Source of the DNA: SAR324 cluster bacterium
GTDB lineage: Bacteria > SAR324 > NAC60-12
Direction: 5' to 3'
Assembly: GCA_015231825.1 (NCBI GenBank)
Contig: JADGAV010000048.1
Span: 1 to 33,231 of the forward strand
Length of the DNA: 33,231 nucleotides
The notes beneath the pieces were generated by a model. It was not told the origin of the DNA and ran no database searches. It saw only the letters and a list, made by a program, of their open reading frames with translations. Shown piece by piece: positions 25,288 through 32,983 of this stretch (its first letter is position 1; the number at the start of each line of letters is the position of its first letter). The translations under genes and the position numbers were made by a program.

Positions 25288-25599
25288 GATCAGTGCCGGA
25301 AAACCAGAGTTGCTTCTATGATATTCAAAAAAAATACCTGATGTGCGCAGACTTGACAAACTATTTCACTATTGTTTCAGGATGAAAATGTTGAGCCGTG
25401 TGGTTTGATTCCCTTCTTAAATTTGCATCGTGAGAAAACATCGACTATATATGATCAGATGAAAACCGGTTCCCGAAGCTTTCAAGGAAGAGTGCAAAAC
25501 GAATTTCAGCAAAATCCCGAACAACAGCAAAATCCCCGGAAAGCTTGCTATGCAACAACAAAATCTCATGTAAATTAATCACTTCCTGCAGGAACGCTC
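25288..25599. other. Divergent gap upstream of motA
   Basis: These 312 bp hold the promoters of motA and of the small minus-strand gene. A TTGACA at 25353-25358 is present, but no good -10 box lies 16-18 bp away, and I see no clear sigma-54 or sigma-28 flagellar promoter. A 68-codon open frame at 25372-25578 lacks a ribosome-binding site and motifs, so I leave it out. Confidence 0.4.
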
Positions 25600-26358
25600 A
25601 TGGATCTCGCTACGATCATCGGATTAGTTCTGACCCTGGCGCTGATTGTAATCGCCATGGGGAGTTATATCACCGCATTTATTGATATCCCTTCCATGCT
25701 GATTGTGATTGGAGGAACGATTGGAACGCTTCTGGTGGCTCACCCGATGGGCGTTCTGGTCGGGGTCGGAAAGGTTTTTCGCAAAGCAATTTTTGCCAAC
25801 CCTCCGGAAATCAACACTTTGATTGCCACCGTGATTGATTTTTCGGGAAGAGCCCGCCGGGAAGGCATTCTCAGCCTGCAAAACGCGGAATCTGAAACCG
25901 ACGACGTCTTTTTCATCAAAGGGCTCAATATGGTGGTAGACGGATTGGAAAGCTCTGTGATCGAGTCGGTTTTGAGTACGGAGATCGAATTTTTGGAGGA
26001 TCGCCATAAAAAAGGAATCGGTCTTTTCAACATGCTGGCAGCACTGGCTCCGGCAATGGGGATGATCGGGACCTTGGTCGGGCTGGTGATCATGCTGCAG
26101 AATTTATCAGATCCGGATGCCATCGGACCTTCCATGGCGATCGCCCTGATCACCACCTTTTATGGTGCAATCCTTGCCAACGTGATTGGTTTGCCGATTT
26201 CGAACAAACTTGAATTGCGCAGTCAAGATGAAGTATTGGCGATGCAGGTCACGGTGGAAGGAGTCCTGGCGATTGCAGCGGGTGACAATCCGCGAGTTGT
26301 GGAAAACAAACTCAACAGCTATCTTTCTCCCAAGGACCGTGGAGCCCTGACCCAATAA
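25600..26358 (+). CDS. motA: Flagellar stator protein MotA
   Basis: The 252-residue inner-membrane protein forms the stator channel with MotB and pushes on FliG in the rotor. It has four membrane segments: about 5-24 and 31-50 near the N-terminus, and 145-170 and 178-200 around the APAMGMIGTLVGL motif with its conserved proline. The cytoplasmic loop carries RARREGILSLQNAE, whose charged residues contact FliG, and HKKGIGLFNMLA. Length and layout match the short MotA/PomA type (about 250 residues). AGGA lies 7 bp before the ATG. It heads the flagellar cluster, and its stop is 8 bp before the first MotB-like gene. Confidence 0.92.
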   Translation: MDLATIIGLVLTLALIVIAMGSYITAFIDIPSMLIVIGGTIGTLLVAHPMGVLVGVGKVFRKAIFANPPEINTLIATVIDFSGRARREGILSLQNAESETDDVFFIKGLNMVVDGLESSVIESVLSTEIEFLEDRHKKGIGLFNMLAALAPAMGMIGTLVGLVIMLQNLSDPDAIGPSMAIALITTFYGAILANVIGLPISNKLELRSQDEVLAMQVTVEGVLAIAAGDNPRVVENKLNSYLSPKDRGALTQ

Positions 26359-26366
26359 AGCCTGCT

Positions 26367-27173
26367 ATGTATCGCTGCCGAAAAGATTTCCATTCATCTG
26401 ACATTGATCAAACCGCTCAGGAATCGGCCTCTCTTCAGGAATTCGAATCCGTTTATCAGAAACCGAGGGGAGATGGCAATACCGTGATGTTCACCTCCCT
26501 TTCCTTGATCCTCCTTGCATTTTTTATTTTATTGTTTGCGCTTTCTTCTCCAAAATCAAAGGACAAACAGTTGGAATTGGCCTTTGAAATTCAAAAAGCC
26601 TTCAAATCCATGGGAGGGCTATTCGGGGATATTGGCGATTCAATTGAAGTGGGACGTGGAACAAACGAGCAAACACTGGAAGTCAGCAGTCAGGTGGAAT
26701 CGCTTTTGTCGGAGCTCAGCAGTTTTACGGAAAAAGAGGAAGATCTGGAAGATTTTTCGTATGAAGTGAACAGCGAAGAATTTAAATTGGAGATCCCGAG
26801 CGATTTCACATTCGAACCGGGAAGTGCTCAGATCAATCCAAGAGCGGAGCCCTTTCTTGAAAAAATTTTTGAAATGATCGTCCGTACAGAAAACAAATTG
26901 AAAATTGAAGGCCATACGGATGATCTTCCTTCGAGAAATGCCTTGTTTGATTCGAATTGGGAGTTGTCTGCAGCCCGGGCAATGAATGTACTCCGCTTCT
27001 TTACGGATAAAAAGGTGGTTCCAGAATCGCGGTTTTCGGCAGTGGGTTATGGGCGCTACCGTCCTGTCAGCAGCAACCGCCTTTCGTCGGGCCGTGCGAA
27101 AAATCGCCGGATCACGATCACATTCATCGGTACTGTGAAACCTTTGGGAGGTCCGCTTGGCACAGGAAAATGA
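26367..27173 (+). CDS. MotB-like protein lacking the channel aspartate
   Basis: The 268-residue protein has one membrane segment at about residues 39-61 and a C-terminal OmpA-like peptidoglycan-binding domain (LKIEGHTDDLPSRNALFDSN, then WELSAARAMNVLRFF and NRRITITF). In MotB the first turn of the membrane helix carries the aspartate that binds the driving ion. Aligning FTSLSLILLAFFILLFALS with the FSDLITLMMTFFVLLFSF of the next gene puts Ser44 at that position. The protein therefore probably cannot conduct ions alone and may act as an accessory or mixed stator subunit. The N-terminal cytoplasmic part (about 38 residues) is longer than usual. It lies 8 bp after motA and overlaps the canonical motB by 17 bp. 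Confidence 0.8.
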   Translation: MYRCRKDFHSSDIDQTAQESASLQEFESVYQKPRGDGNTVMFTSLSLILLAFFILLFALSSPKSKDKQLELAFEIQKAFKSMGGLFGDIGDSIEVGRGTNEQTLEVSSQVESLLSELSSFTEKEEDLEDFSYEVNSEEFKLEIPSDFTFEPGSAQINPRAEPFLEKIFEMIVRTENKLKIEGHTDDLPSRNALFDSNWELSAARAMNVLRFFTDKKVVPESRFSAVGYGRYRPVSSNRLSSGRAKNRRITITFIGTVKPLGGPLGTGK

Positions 27174-27891
27174 AAGCAGCAGGGAATCACAGGAAGAGAT
27201 CATTCTTCTCAAACCGACAAAACGCAAGAAAAAGAAAAGCGAAGCTTCCTTTGACCCCAATGCATGGATGGTCACTTTCAGTGATCTGATCACTTTGATG
27301 ATGACCTTTTTTGTCCTGTTGTTTTCCTTCAATGATCCCAATCCGAAAGAGCTCGATGCCATTTCCACCAGTGCTCCCGGTTTGTTTTCATTAGCCCAGT
27401 CTGCTGTCAGCCAGCCCATTGCAATCCAAAATGCGAATTCCCTGATGAAAGAAAACCTGGAAATTTTTTTATCAGAAAACTCTATACAAAATATCGAAGT
27501 GAGCCAAACTGGAGAAGGGCTGCTGATCACCCTGCCCACGGATCTTACCTTTGAAAAAGAGGGCGCAGAATTGAATGAGAAATCCAGGAAAGCGATTGAA
27601 ACAATCACCCGTTATCTGAACAAAACAAAAAACGAGATCCGGGTGGAAGGTCACACCAATAATTTGTTTACTCCCAATCAGCGTTATCGCGATGTCTGGG
27701 ACCTTTCCCTTGATCGCGCACATGCTGTGCTGCAGGAAATGTTGAAACATAAAATTTCTCCACAGCGATTGTCTTTGGTGGGAAAAGGCGCGTCACAGCC
27801 AAAATTTTCCAATTCGACCGAGAGAGGACAAACGGTCAACCAGCGAGTCGAAATTGTGATTCTGGGACCGCCTTCACTGGAGAATCCGTAA
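27157..27891 (+). CDS. motB: Flagellar stator protein MotB
   Basis: The 244-residue protein has a basic cytoplasmic N-terminus (KRKKKK), a membrane segment at about 40-62 with the ion-binding aspartate in VTFSDLITLMMTFF (Asp43), and an OmpA-like domain from about residue 120 (LPTDLTFEKEGAELN, then VEGHTNN and WDLSLDRAHAVLQEM). In the OmpA motif Asn replaces the usual Asp of GHTD. The start is a TTG at 27157, supported by GGGAGG about 5 bp upstream, and lies 17 bp inside the previous gene. It should pair with MotA in the proton or sodium channel. Whether it shares complexes with the Asp-less relative is unknown. Confidence 0.88.
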   Translation: MAQENESSRESQEEIILLKPTKRKKKKSEASFDPNAWMVTFSDLITLMMTFFVLLFSFNDPNPKELDAISTSAPGLFSLAQSAVSQPIAIQNANSLMKENLEIFLSENSIQNIEVSQTGEGLLITLPTDLTFEKEGAELNEKSRKAIETITRYLNKTKNEIRVEGHTNNLFTPNQRYRDVWDLSLDRAHAVLQEMLKHKISPQRLSLVGKGASQPKFSNSTERGQTVNQRVEIVILGPPSLENP

Positions 27892-27924
27892 GATGCAGAA
27901 CCGTTGCTGGAATCGGCACAATTT

Positions 27925-28059
27925 ATGAATTACTGGACAATTGAAAGCAAAAAATGGAGGATTGATCCGGTCAAATGGATTGCGGACGTCCTGCGCGGTT
28001 TCAAAGAAGTGATCAATCAATCCATGCTCTCATTCTCATTTCCAAAGAAAGAATCATAA
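27925..28059 (+). CDS. Possible 44-residue small protein
   Basis: An ATG at 27925 opens 44 codons to TAA at 28057-28059, in the 270-bp gap between motB and fliL. The peptide is basic and rich in Trp and Lys (SKKWRIDPVKWIADVLRGFK), with an amphipathic middle. The last codons lie in the left arm of a 22-bp inverted repeat. There is only a GGAA about 14 bp upstream as ribosome-binding site, so translation is uncertain. I do not recognise it. Confidence 0.3.
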   Translation: MNYWTIESKKWRIDPVKWIADVLRGFKEVINQSMLSFSFPKKES

Positions 28060-28085
28060 AAAGGATTCTTTCTTTGGAAATGAGA
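28034..28085. repeat. 22-bp perfect inverted repeat (long hairpin)
   Basis: The arm at 28034-28055 (starting TCTCATTTCC) is exactly complementary to 28064-28085 over an 8-nt loop. It lies between motB and the first fliL. No T run follows, so a standard intrinsic terminator is unlikely. An RNA-processing or stabilising stem, or the trace of a small mobile element, is possible. Confidence 0.75.
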
Positions 28086-28161
28086 TAGGAGTTTCATTCA
28101 GAACTGAATTGTTATAAGATTGGGCAATTCTCTCAATTAGTGAAGTTAGAAAGGGTAAATC

Positions 28162-28677
28162 ATGGCTGAAGAAGAAGTCGGCGAAGGTGGCGGAGGAGGA
28201 AAAGGGAAACTGATCATCATCATCGTTGCGGTTTTGATTTTACTTCTGGTGGGAGCAGGGGCTGCCTGGTTTTTCATTTTTTCAGGAAGCGAGGAAGAAG
28301 AGGTTCCAAAGGAAGAAGAGGTCACACAAGCTGTTCCTGGAGCCGGTCAACCCCTGGAAAATCCTCAATTCATGTCTTTGGGAACTTATATTGCGAACCT
28401 TCAGGATGGACGCCGCTATCTGAAAACCAGCATCTCGCTCATGCTGAGCGAAGAAGCAGCAGTAACTTATTTGAACACCCGTCTTGTTCAGGTGAAAGAT
28501 ATTGTGCTGACGGAGCTCCAGAGCCTCTCGATTGAGAAAACCAAAGACCCTGAGAGCAAAGAGAGCTTAAAAAACAAATTGATGACCGAAATCGCTAAAC
28601 TTTTTCCGAAGACACCTGATTGGGATGATCCAGAGCCTATCAAAGAAGTGCTATTTGAAGAATTTTACGTACAATGA
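28162..28677 (+). CDS. fliL: Flagellar basal-body protein FliL (first copy)
   Basis: The 171-residue protein has an acidic and glycine-rich N-terminus, one membrane anchor (about 17-39, LIIIIVAVLILLLVGAGAAW), an acidic linker, and the periplasmic FliL domain (FMSLGTYIANLQDGRRYLKT, then LNTRLVQVKDIVLTELQS, ending LFEEFYVQ). FliL rings surround the stator and stabilise it near the rotor. The size matches the family. AAGGG lies about 8 bp before the ATG. It overlaps the second copy by 4 bp. Confidence 0.9.
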   Translation: MAEEEVGEGGGGGKGKLIIIIVAVLILLLVGAGAAWFFIFSGSEEEEVPKEEEVTQAVPGAGQPLENPQFMSLGTYIANLQDGRRYLKTSISLMLSEEAAVTYLNTRLVQVKDIVLTELQSLSIEKTKDPESKESLKNKLMTEIAKLFPKTPDWDDPEPIKEVLFEEFYVQ

Positions 28678-29237
28678 CGTCAAACGATCGGACAGGAAAA
28701 CTTTTTCTGGCCCTGGTGTTATCGTTCAGCATTTTTTTCTTTTCGCCGACGCTGGCTCAGAGTCCCCCGGAAATGCCCGCAAACGGTGAATCTACGGAAA
28801 CGTCTCCCGAGGAAGAAAAAGGATTCATGGAGATGATCGTAGGGGTTATCAACGATCTTCTGGAAAAAAAAGAGGAACCGGAGACAACGATTATCCAACA
28901 AGGTCCTCCTGTTCTTTTGGACCCGCAGTACTCGCCCATGGGGTCATTTGTCGTGAATTTACAAGGAGGGAAGTATTTCTTAAAAACAAGCATCACTTTA
29001 ATTTTTGAGGATCCTGCTCCAAAGCTATGGTTGGACAAACGACTCCCGCTTGTGAAAGATTTGATCATCACTCAATTAGGAAGGCTTTCTGCAAAAAAAT
29101 TGAGGAGTGCGAGAGTAAGAGAGTTGTTGAGGAGTGACCTCCGGATTAAAATCAATTCGCTCTTTCCCAATAATCCTCCATGGAAGGATCCAAAACCTGT
29201 CAGAAGGGTTTTGTTTGAGGAATTTTACACCCAATAA
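28674..29237 (+). CDS. FliL paralogue with a signal peptide
   Basis: The 187-residue protein repeats the periplasmic FliL domain (MGSFVVNLQGGKYFLKTSIT, then LPLVKDLIITQLGRLSAKKL, ending VLFEEFYTQ), close to the first copy. Its N-terminus differs: a hydrophobic stretch from about 9 to 24 ends in SPTLAQ, which looks like a cleavable signal peptide rather than a lasting anchor, followed by an acidic spacer. It may thus be periplasmic or anchored through the hydrophobic segment. It overlaps the first copy by 4 bp (ATGA). It occupies the place where fliM usually stands before fliN. Confidence 0.8.
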   Translation: MTSNDRTGKLFLALVLSFSIFFFSPTLAQSPPEMPANGESTETSPEEEKGFMEMIVGVINDLLEKKEEPETTIIQQGPPVLLDPQYSPMGSFVVNLQGGKYFLKTSITLIFEDPAPKLWLDKRLPLVKDLIITQLGRLSAKKLRSARVRELLRSDLRIKINSLFPNNPPWKDPKPVRRVLFEEFYTQ

Positions 29238-29250
29238 ACGTTAAGGAAAA

Positions 29251-29703
29251 ATGGCTGACGATGATTTTGAATCATTTGACAATCTCGATGACTTGGATTG
29301 GTCGGATGTTGAAGAAGATCTAAAAAAGAATCGTGAACAAATTCTTAGCGCGGCGAGTGATGAGCCTCAGGATTTTGACATGTCCTCCATTGCGTCATCA
29401 GTTGGAGATGATGACGATTCAGACGGAGACGCGGTGGACGGAAATTTGGACATCAAATATTTACTGGATGTCGAATTGAAGATTTCCGTTGAAGTTGGTC
29501 GGACCAAAATACTGATCAATCATCTGTTGAAGCTGGATACCGGAAATGTGGTTGAGTTGCAGAGTGCTATCGGCGATCCTCTGGATATTCGTGTCAACGA
29601 CAAGCTGGTGGCACGCGGCGAGGTCGTCGTGATCAATGAAAAATTTGGAGTGCGCATTACAGAAATCGTCAACCCTGATGATCGGTTTTCGGTCTTTCAA
29701 TAA
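29251..29703 (+). CDS. fliN: Flagellar motor switch protein FliN
   Basis: The 150-residue protein has a very acidic N-terminus (DDDFESFDNLDDLDW) and the SpoA/FliN domain at about 70-145: LDVELKISVEVGRTKILINH, then GNVVELQSAIGDPLDIRVND and EVVVINEKFGVRITEIV. FliN builds the C-ring base, binds FliH for export and transmits switch signals. It is of common length. FliM, its usual partner, is not encoded nearby. The start lies 13 bp after the second FliL; GTTAAGGAAAA supplies the ribosome-binding site. The end is 13 bp before the fliO start chosen here. Confidence 0.9.
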   Translation: MADDDFESFDNLDDLDWSDVEEDLKKNREQILSAASDEPQDFDMSSIASSVGDDDDSDGDAVDGNLDIKYLLDVELKISVEVGRTKILINHLLKLDTGNVVELQSAIGDPLDIRVNDKLVARGEVVVINEKFGVRITEIVNPDDRFSVFQ

Positions 29704-29716
29704 CTTCAAGGCCGTT

Positions 29717-31012
29717 ATGCAAGCCTGCCTCTTAAAAATCATTACCTGGTCTCTTGCCGTTTTATTCTCACTTGTGGGAACCCTCGCCTTCGCTCAAACG
29801 GAGTTGTCCAATACTTTCCGGGATGTGAAAGTGAGTTCATCCGAACAATTTGAACGGATTGAGTTGTCCTTTGAAAAGCCCTTCACCAGCTCCCATAATT
29901 TTGATTTTGAACAGGGTCTTATTTTTTTGAGGCTGCCTTCAGTTTCAATGCAGACTTCTGTTCGTCAATTTGATTTTCCCAAGTCAAAACTGATCCGGAC
30001 GATCCGTGCCCGAAAAAACGCGAATTCGACTTCTCTGGTAATTGTTTTTCGGTCAAAGAATCTTTCGTTGAGAAGAAGTCTGAACGTCAAAATTGTTGAA
30101 GAACGCCTTTTGGTTGACCTCAATCGTCAGATGATTGAAGTTGTTCCGGAAGAGCAGGTCGCAGAAAGTGATATTAGCCGTGAAATACAAAAGCGGGTCA
30201 ATGAAAGCGAATCGTTATCGGCACCCAGCACTGAGGAGCCGATTGCTCTCATTGATCTGGCAGATGAAGCACCGACTCTTGTTTCGATGCCTGAGGAAGA
30301 TTGGCTGATGACCTTGCTCACGCTGATTCTTTCCTTGTTTCTTATTTTCTCAATCCTTTTTTTATTTCTCTACCTCTACAAAAAAATTCTTTCAGGTCGC
30401 TTTGCTCCGATTCAGGGAAAATTCAAGATTCAAATGGTCTCGACATTTCATATCAGTCCCCGGCAGAAAGTGATTGTGCTGGAAGTCAATGATCAGTATT
30501 TTGCCTGTGGAGTAACCGCGAACAATATCTCCTTTCTAACCGAAGTGCGAGATAAGCAGGACCAGTCTTTTTTAGAAAATATTACACTCAAAGATGATGA
30601 AATCGAACTCAGTGCAGATCATTCTCGAGCGGAATTTTTAAAAACGCTGGAAAATGCTCGACAAAAAGCTCAAAAAATAGAGGAAGTACGAGTACAAAAA
30701 GAAGCACCTCCTTCAGCGGAATCGTTAAAAAAACCTTTGTCTCGCCAAAATGGGCCATCTTCTGAAAAGTCCTCAAAAGCCAGTTTTGAAAAAACATTAC
30801 ACCAGGAAACATCGAAGGACAACAAACCCGACAAAGCAACAGCCAGGGAGTCTGAAGCTCAAAGAGCCATTCCTGGTAAAAAATTCAATACCCCGGTGCC
30901 TCCGCAAAAAGAGGTTTCTGTTCTGAAAGCCGATTTTAAAACCGATGCTTCGATGCAGGATTTTGCAAAAAAACTGGGAAAAAAATTGAAGGCACTGAAA
31001 CCTATTGAATGA
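29717..31012 (+). CDS. fliO: Flagellar assembly protein FliO, enlarged
   Basis: From the ATG at 29717 (AAGG 6 bp upstream) the protein has 431 residues, far longer than ordinary FliO (about 100-200). A signal peptide (LLKIITWSLAVLFSLVGTLA) is followed by a periplasmic domain at 30-145 with an AMIN-like look (FERIELSFEKPF, then KLIRTIRARKNANST and LLVDLNRQ). A membrane segment follows at about 196-222 (TLILSLFLIFSILFLFLYL), then the FliO cytoplasmic domain (FKIQMVSTFHISPRQKVIVL, with ACGVTANNISFL) at 230-290. The rest, to 431, is a Lys/Glu/Ser-rich tail. FliO helps assemble the FliPQR export gate. The open frame extends in-frame to 29636 over fliN, but the signal peptide argues for 29717. Confidence 0.78.
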   Translation: MQACLLKIITWSLAVLFSLVGTLAFAQTELSNTFRDVKVSSSEQFERIELSFEKPFTSSHNFDFEQGLIFLRLPSVSMQTSVRQFDFPKSKLIRTIRARKNANSTSLVIVFRSKNLSLRRSLNVKIVEERLLVDLNRQMIEVVPEEQVAESDISREIQKRVNESESLSAPSTEEPIALIDLADEAPTLVSMPEEDWLMTLLTLILSLFLIFSILFLFLYLYKKILSGRFAPIQGKFKIQMVSTFHISPRQKVIVLEVNDQYFACGVTANNISFLTEVRDKQDQSFLENITLKDDEIELSADHSRAEFLKTLENARQKAQKIEEVRVQKEAPPSAESLKKPLSRQNGPSSEKSSKASFEKTLHQETSKDNKPDKATARESEAQRAIPGKKFNTPVPPQKEVSVLKADFKTDASMQDFAKKLGKKLKALKPIE

Positions 31013-31318
31013 TTCTCACTCTAAATAGAAAAGACGCCATTGCAAAACGCATTGGAATGGGAAGGCCGTCTCTCTCGTTGCATCAATTGCGAATGAGTTC
31101 CTCAAATCCGAAAAAGAGTGATCTGGAAGGCAGAAGTGGGCTGCTAGGAGTTGCGTGAACGCGATTGAGAACCTGCTGGTAAAAGAAAACGGGATATCGG
31201 GATCTCTATAGAGGACGAAGGGATGCGTTCAATCATTGCTGAATTCGGCATAAGAATTTTTTGCTTGGATCAAGACTGAATAAAAACTGGACATTCATCT
31301 GAATTTTTTGAAATAAAA
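31013..31318. other. Intergenic gap between fliO and fliP
   Basis: These 306 bp interrupt an otherwise compact cluster. I see no protein-like open frame, strong hairpin or repeat. An AT-rich end just before fliP may hold its leader. A separate promoter for fliP is possible. Confidence 0.4.
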
Positions 31319-32083
31319 ATGAGATTCACGAGAGTTGGTATTCAAATTCTGACCGTATTGGTGCTCACGACGGGGGTTGCAGCTGTCGCTCACGCCCAAT
31401 CCCCGATTCCCGGAATTCAAATTTCTGTCGATCCGGCATCCTCGCCAACGCAAGTAGCCTCAACACTGCAGGTTGTTTTCCTGTTGACTGTTCTGACCCT
31501 GGCACCTGCGATTTTGATCATGACAACCTCCTTTACACGGTTTGCCATTGTTCTTTCATTTCTGCGGCAGGCAATGGGGACGCAGGCCATCCCTTCCAAT
31601 CAGATCATCATCGGTCTTTCTCTTTTTCTTACCCTTTTCGTGATGATGCCCGTCTGGCAGGAGGTCAACAGCACTGCTCTGGAACCCTATCTTGATGATC
31701 GCATGTCTCAGCAGGCATTCCTTGACCAGGCTTCGATTCCAGTGAAACGGTTTATGCAGCGGTATACGCGAGAGAAGGACCTGGCCCTTTTTGTGAGAAT
31801 TGCCAAAATTCCAGCTCCGCGAAACATTGGTGATGTTCCGATTTGGGTGGTGATCCCCGCTTTCATTATCAGCGAGTTGAAAACAGCATTCCAAATTGGA
31901 TTTATGCTGTATGTCCCCTTTTTAGTGATTGATTTGGTGGTATCAGCAATCCTGATGGCAATGGGGATGATGATGCTGCCGCCAATTATGATTTCATTGC
32001 CGTTCAAACTGATGCTGTTTGTTCTGGTGGATGGCTGGCATTTGATTATCGGGTCTTTAGTAAGAACGTTTGTCGATATTTAA
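31319..32083 (+). CDS. fliP: Flagellar export gate protein FliP
   Basis: The 254-residue membrane protein belongs to the FliP/YscR/SctR family. It begins with the cleavable signal peptide typical of FliP (ILTVLVLTTGVAAVAHAQ), followed by the first core segment (LQVVFLLTVLTLAPAILIMT), then TSFTRFAIVLSFLRQAMGTQ and NQIIIGLSLFLTLFVMMPVW. The C-terminal membrane pair is IGFMLYVPFLVIDLVVSAIL and MMLPPIMISLPFKLMLFVLV. FliP builds the export pore with FliQ and FliR. Length is normal. The start at 31319 has only a poor ribosome-binding site. The stop is 23 bp before fliQ. Confidence 0.92.
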   Translation: MRFTRVGIQILTVLVLTTGVAAVAHAQSPIPGIQISVDPASSPTQVASTLQVVFLLTVLTLAPAILIMTTSFTRFAIVLSFLRQAMGTQAIPSNQIIIGLSLFLTLFVMMPVWQEVNSTALEPYLDDRMSQQAFLDQASIPVKRFMQRYTREKDLALFVRIAKIPAPRNIGDVPIWVVIPAFIISELKTAFQIGFMLYVPFLVIDLVVSAILMAMGMMMLPPIMISLPFKLMLFVLVDGWHLIIGSLVRTFVDI

Positions 32084-32106
32084 TTTACACACAATGGAGA
32101 AAAACG

Positions 32107-32382
32107 ATGAGCCAGGCTTTTATAGTTTCTTTCGGGGTTGAAGCCATGCGAATGACGGTACTGTTAGCTGCCCCCATGCTGATTGGAGCGCTGGTGGTTG
32201 GTTTGCTGATTTCGATTTTTCAAGCGGTCACTCAAATCCAGGAACAGACTCTCGCCATTATTCCTAAAATGGCAGCCATCGGAGTTATAATTGCGATCCT
32301 TTCTTCCTGGCTGCTCTCACAGGCAAGCACTTATATGACGTCTATTTTTGTCAATTTCCATCGTTATCTGGACTTCGGTTGA
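32107..32382 (+). CDS. fliQ: Flagellar export gate protein FliQ
   Basis: The 91-residue protein matches the usual 89-residue FliQ. Two membrane helices (about 14-38 and 53-73) carry LLAAPMLIGALVVGLLISIF and IPKMAAIGVIIAILSSWLL, separated by the conserved QAVTQIQEQTL loop. It packs around FliP in the export gate. GGAG is 9 bp before the ATG. In most genomes fliR and flhB follow, but here a 110-bp gap leads to tRNA genes, so those genes must lie elsewhere if present. Confidence 0.93.
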   Translation: MSQAFIVSFGVEAMRMTVLLAAPMLIGALVVGLLISIFQAVTQIQEQTLAIIPKMAAIGVIIAILSSWLLSQASTYMTSIFVNFHRYLDFG

Positions 32383-32492
32383 CCGGGGAAAGACCTCCCT
32401 CATGATTCCAAGCCAGGATTCAAATAGCTTGCAATAATGGATTGTTTCATGTAATAAAATCGTTTGTCTTTTTTAGAGACATCCTGTCTCAC

Positions 32493-32578
32493 GGAGGGGT
32501 GGGAGAGCGGTTTAATCCGGCGGTCTTGAAAACCGTTGAACGAGAGTTCCGGGGGTTCGAATCCCTCCCCCTCCGCCA
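32493..32578 (+). tRNA. tRNA-Ser(TGA)
   Basis: Acceptor GGAGGGG pairs with CCCCTCC before a G discriminator and encoded CCA. The anticodon loop is CTTGAAA (anticodon TGA, reading UCN codons, mainly UCA). The long variable arm (ACGAGAGTTC region) and GGTTCGAATCC T-arm mark a serine tRNA. First of three clustered tRNAs. Confidence 0.92.
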
Positions 32579-32602
32579 AAAGTCAAAAAAATCATCAAAT
32601 TC

Positions 32603-32692
32603 GGAGAGATGACTGAGAGGCCGAAAGTGGCAGATTGCTAATCTGTTGTACTCGCAAGGGTACCGAGGGTTCGAATCCCTCTCTCTCCGCCA
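32603..32692 (+). tRNA. tRNA-Ser(GCT)
   Basis: Acceptor GGAGAGA pairs with TCTCTCC, with G discriminator and encoded CCA. The anticodon loop TTGCTAA gives anticodon GCT (AGC/AGU serine codons). The extended variable arm confirms the class. It begins 24 bp after the first serine tRNA. Confidence 0.92.
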
Positions 32693-32702
32693 GCCCGATA
32701 GT

Positions 32703-32779
32703 GCGCCCGTGGCTCAGTTGGATAGAGCATCTGATTGCGGTTCAGAGGGTCGGGAGTTCGAATCTCTCCGGGCGCGCCA
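32703..32779 (+). tRNA. tRNA-Arg(GCG)
   Basis: Acceptor GCGCCCG pairs with CGGGCGC, with G discriminator and encoded CCA. The anticodon stem TCTGA/TCAGA encloses the loop TTGCGGT, so the anticodon is GCG, reading CGC and CGU. The D-arm (GGCTCAGTTGGATAGAGC) and T-arm (GGAGTTCGAATCTCT) match arginine tRNAs. Most bacteria use an A34 (ACG) version edited to inosine, so GCG is the less common choice. Confidence 0.9.
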
Positions 32780-32983
32780 CTTCAAGCCCCGTCAGTTGCG
32801 GGTTTAATGGAAGTCAGTTAAATTTATTCAACGCTCTTTTTTATTACCCATTATTACCCAAAAGTCTCAATTCTTGTTTTGGATTAGCCCAAGTTCGTAG
32901 CTTTATTAAAATTAGTCAATGATATCAGTTCTAAAATATTGAAAAAAGCCGTTTTTTGGCACTACGGATTTTAATATTCTGAA

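Noticed and set aside
25353..25358. TTGACA as a -35 box for motA
   Set aside because: No acceptable -10 box lies 16-18 bp downstream, so I did not call a promoter.
26640..27608. 322-codon frame antisense to both motB genes
   Set aside because: The two MotB proteins with OmpA motifs fully explain this stretch.
32476..32490. GAGACA/TGTCTC hairpin as terminator after fliQ
   Set aside because: The T run precedes the stem on the + strand rather than following it, so it does not fit an intrinsic terminator.
32635..32922. 95-codon frame across the tRNA genes
   Set aside because: It overlaps tRNA-Ser(GCT) and tRNA-Arg and is a by-product of their sequences.
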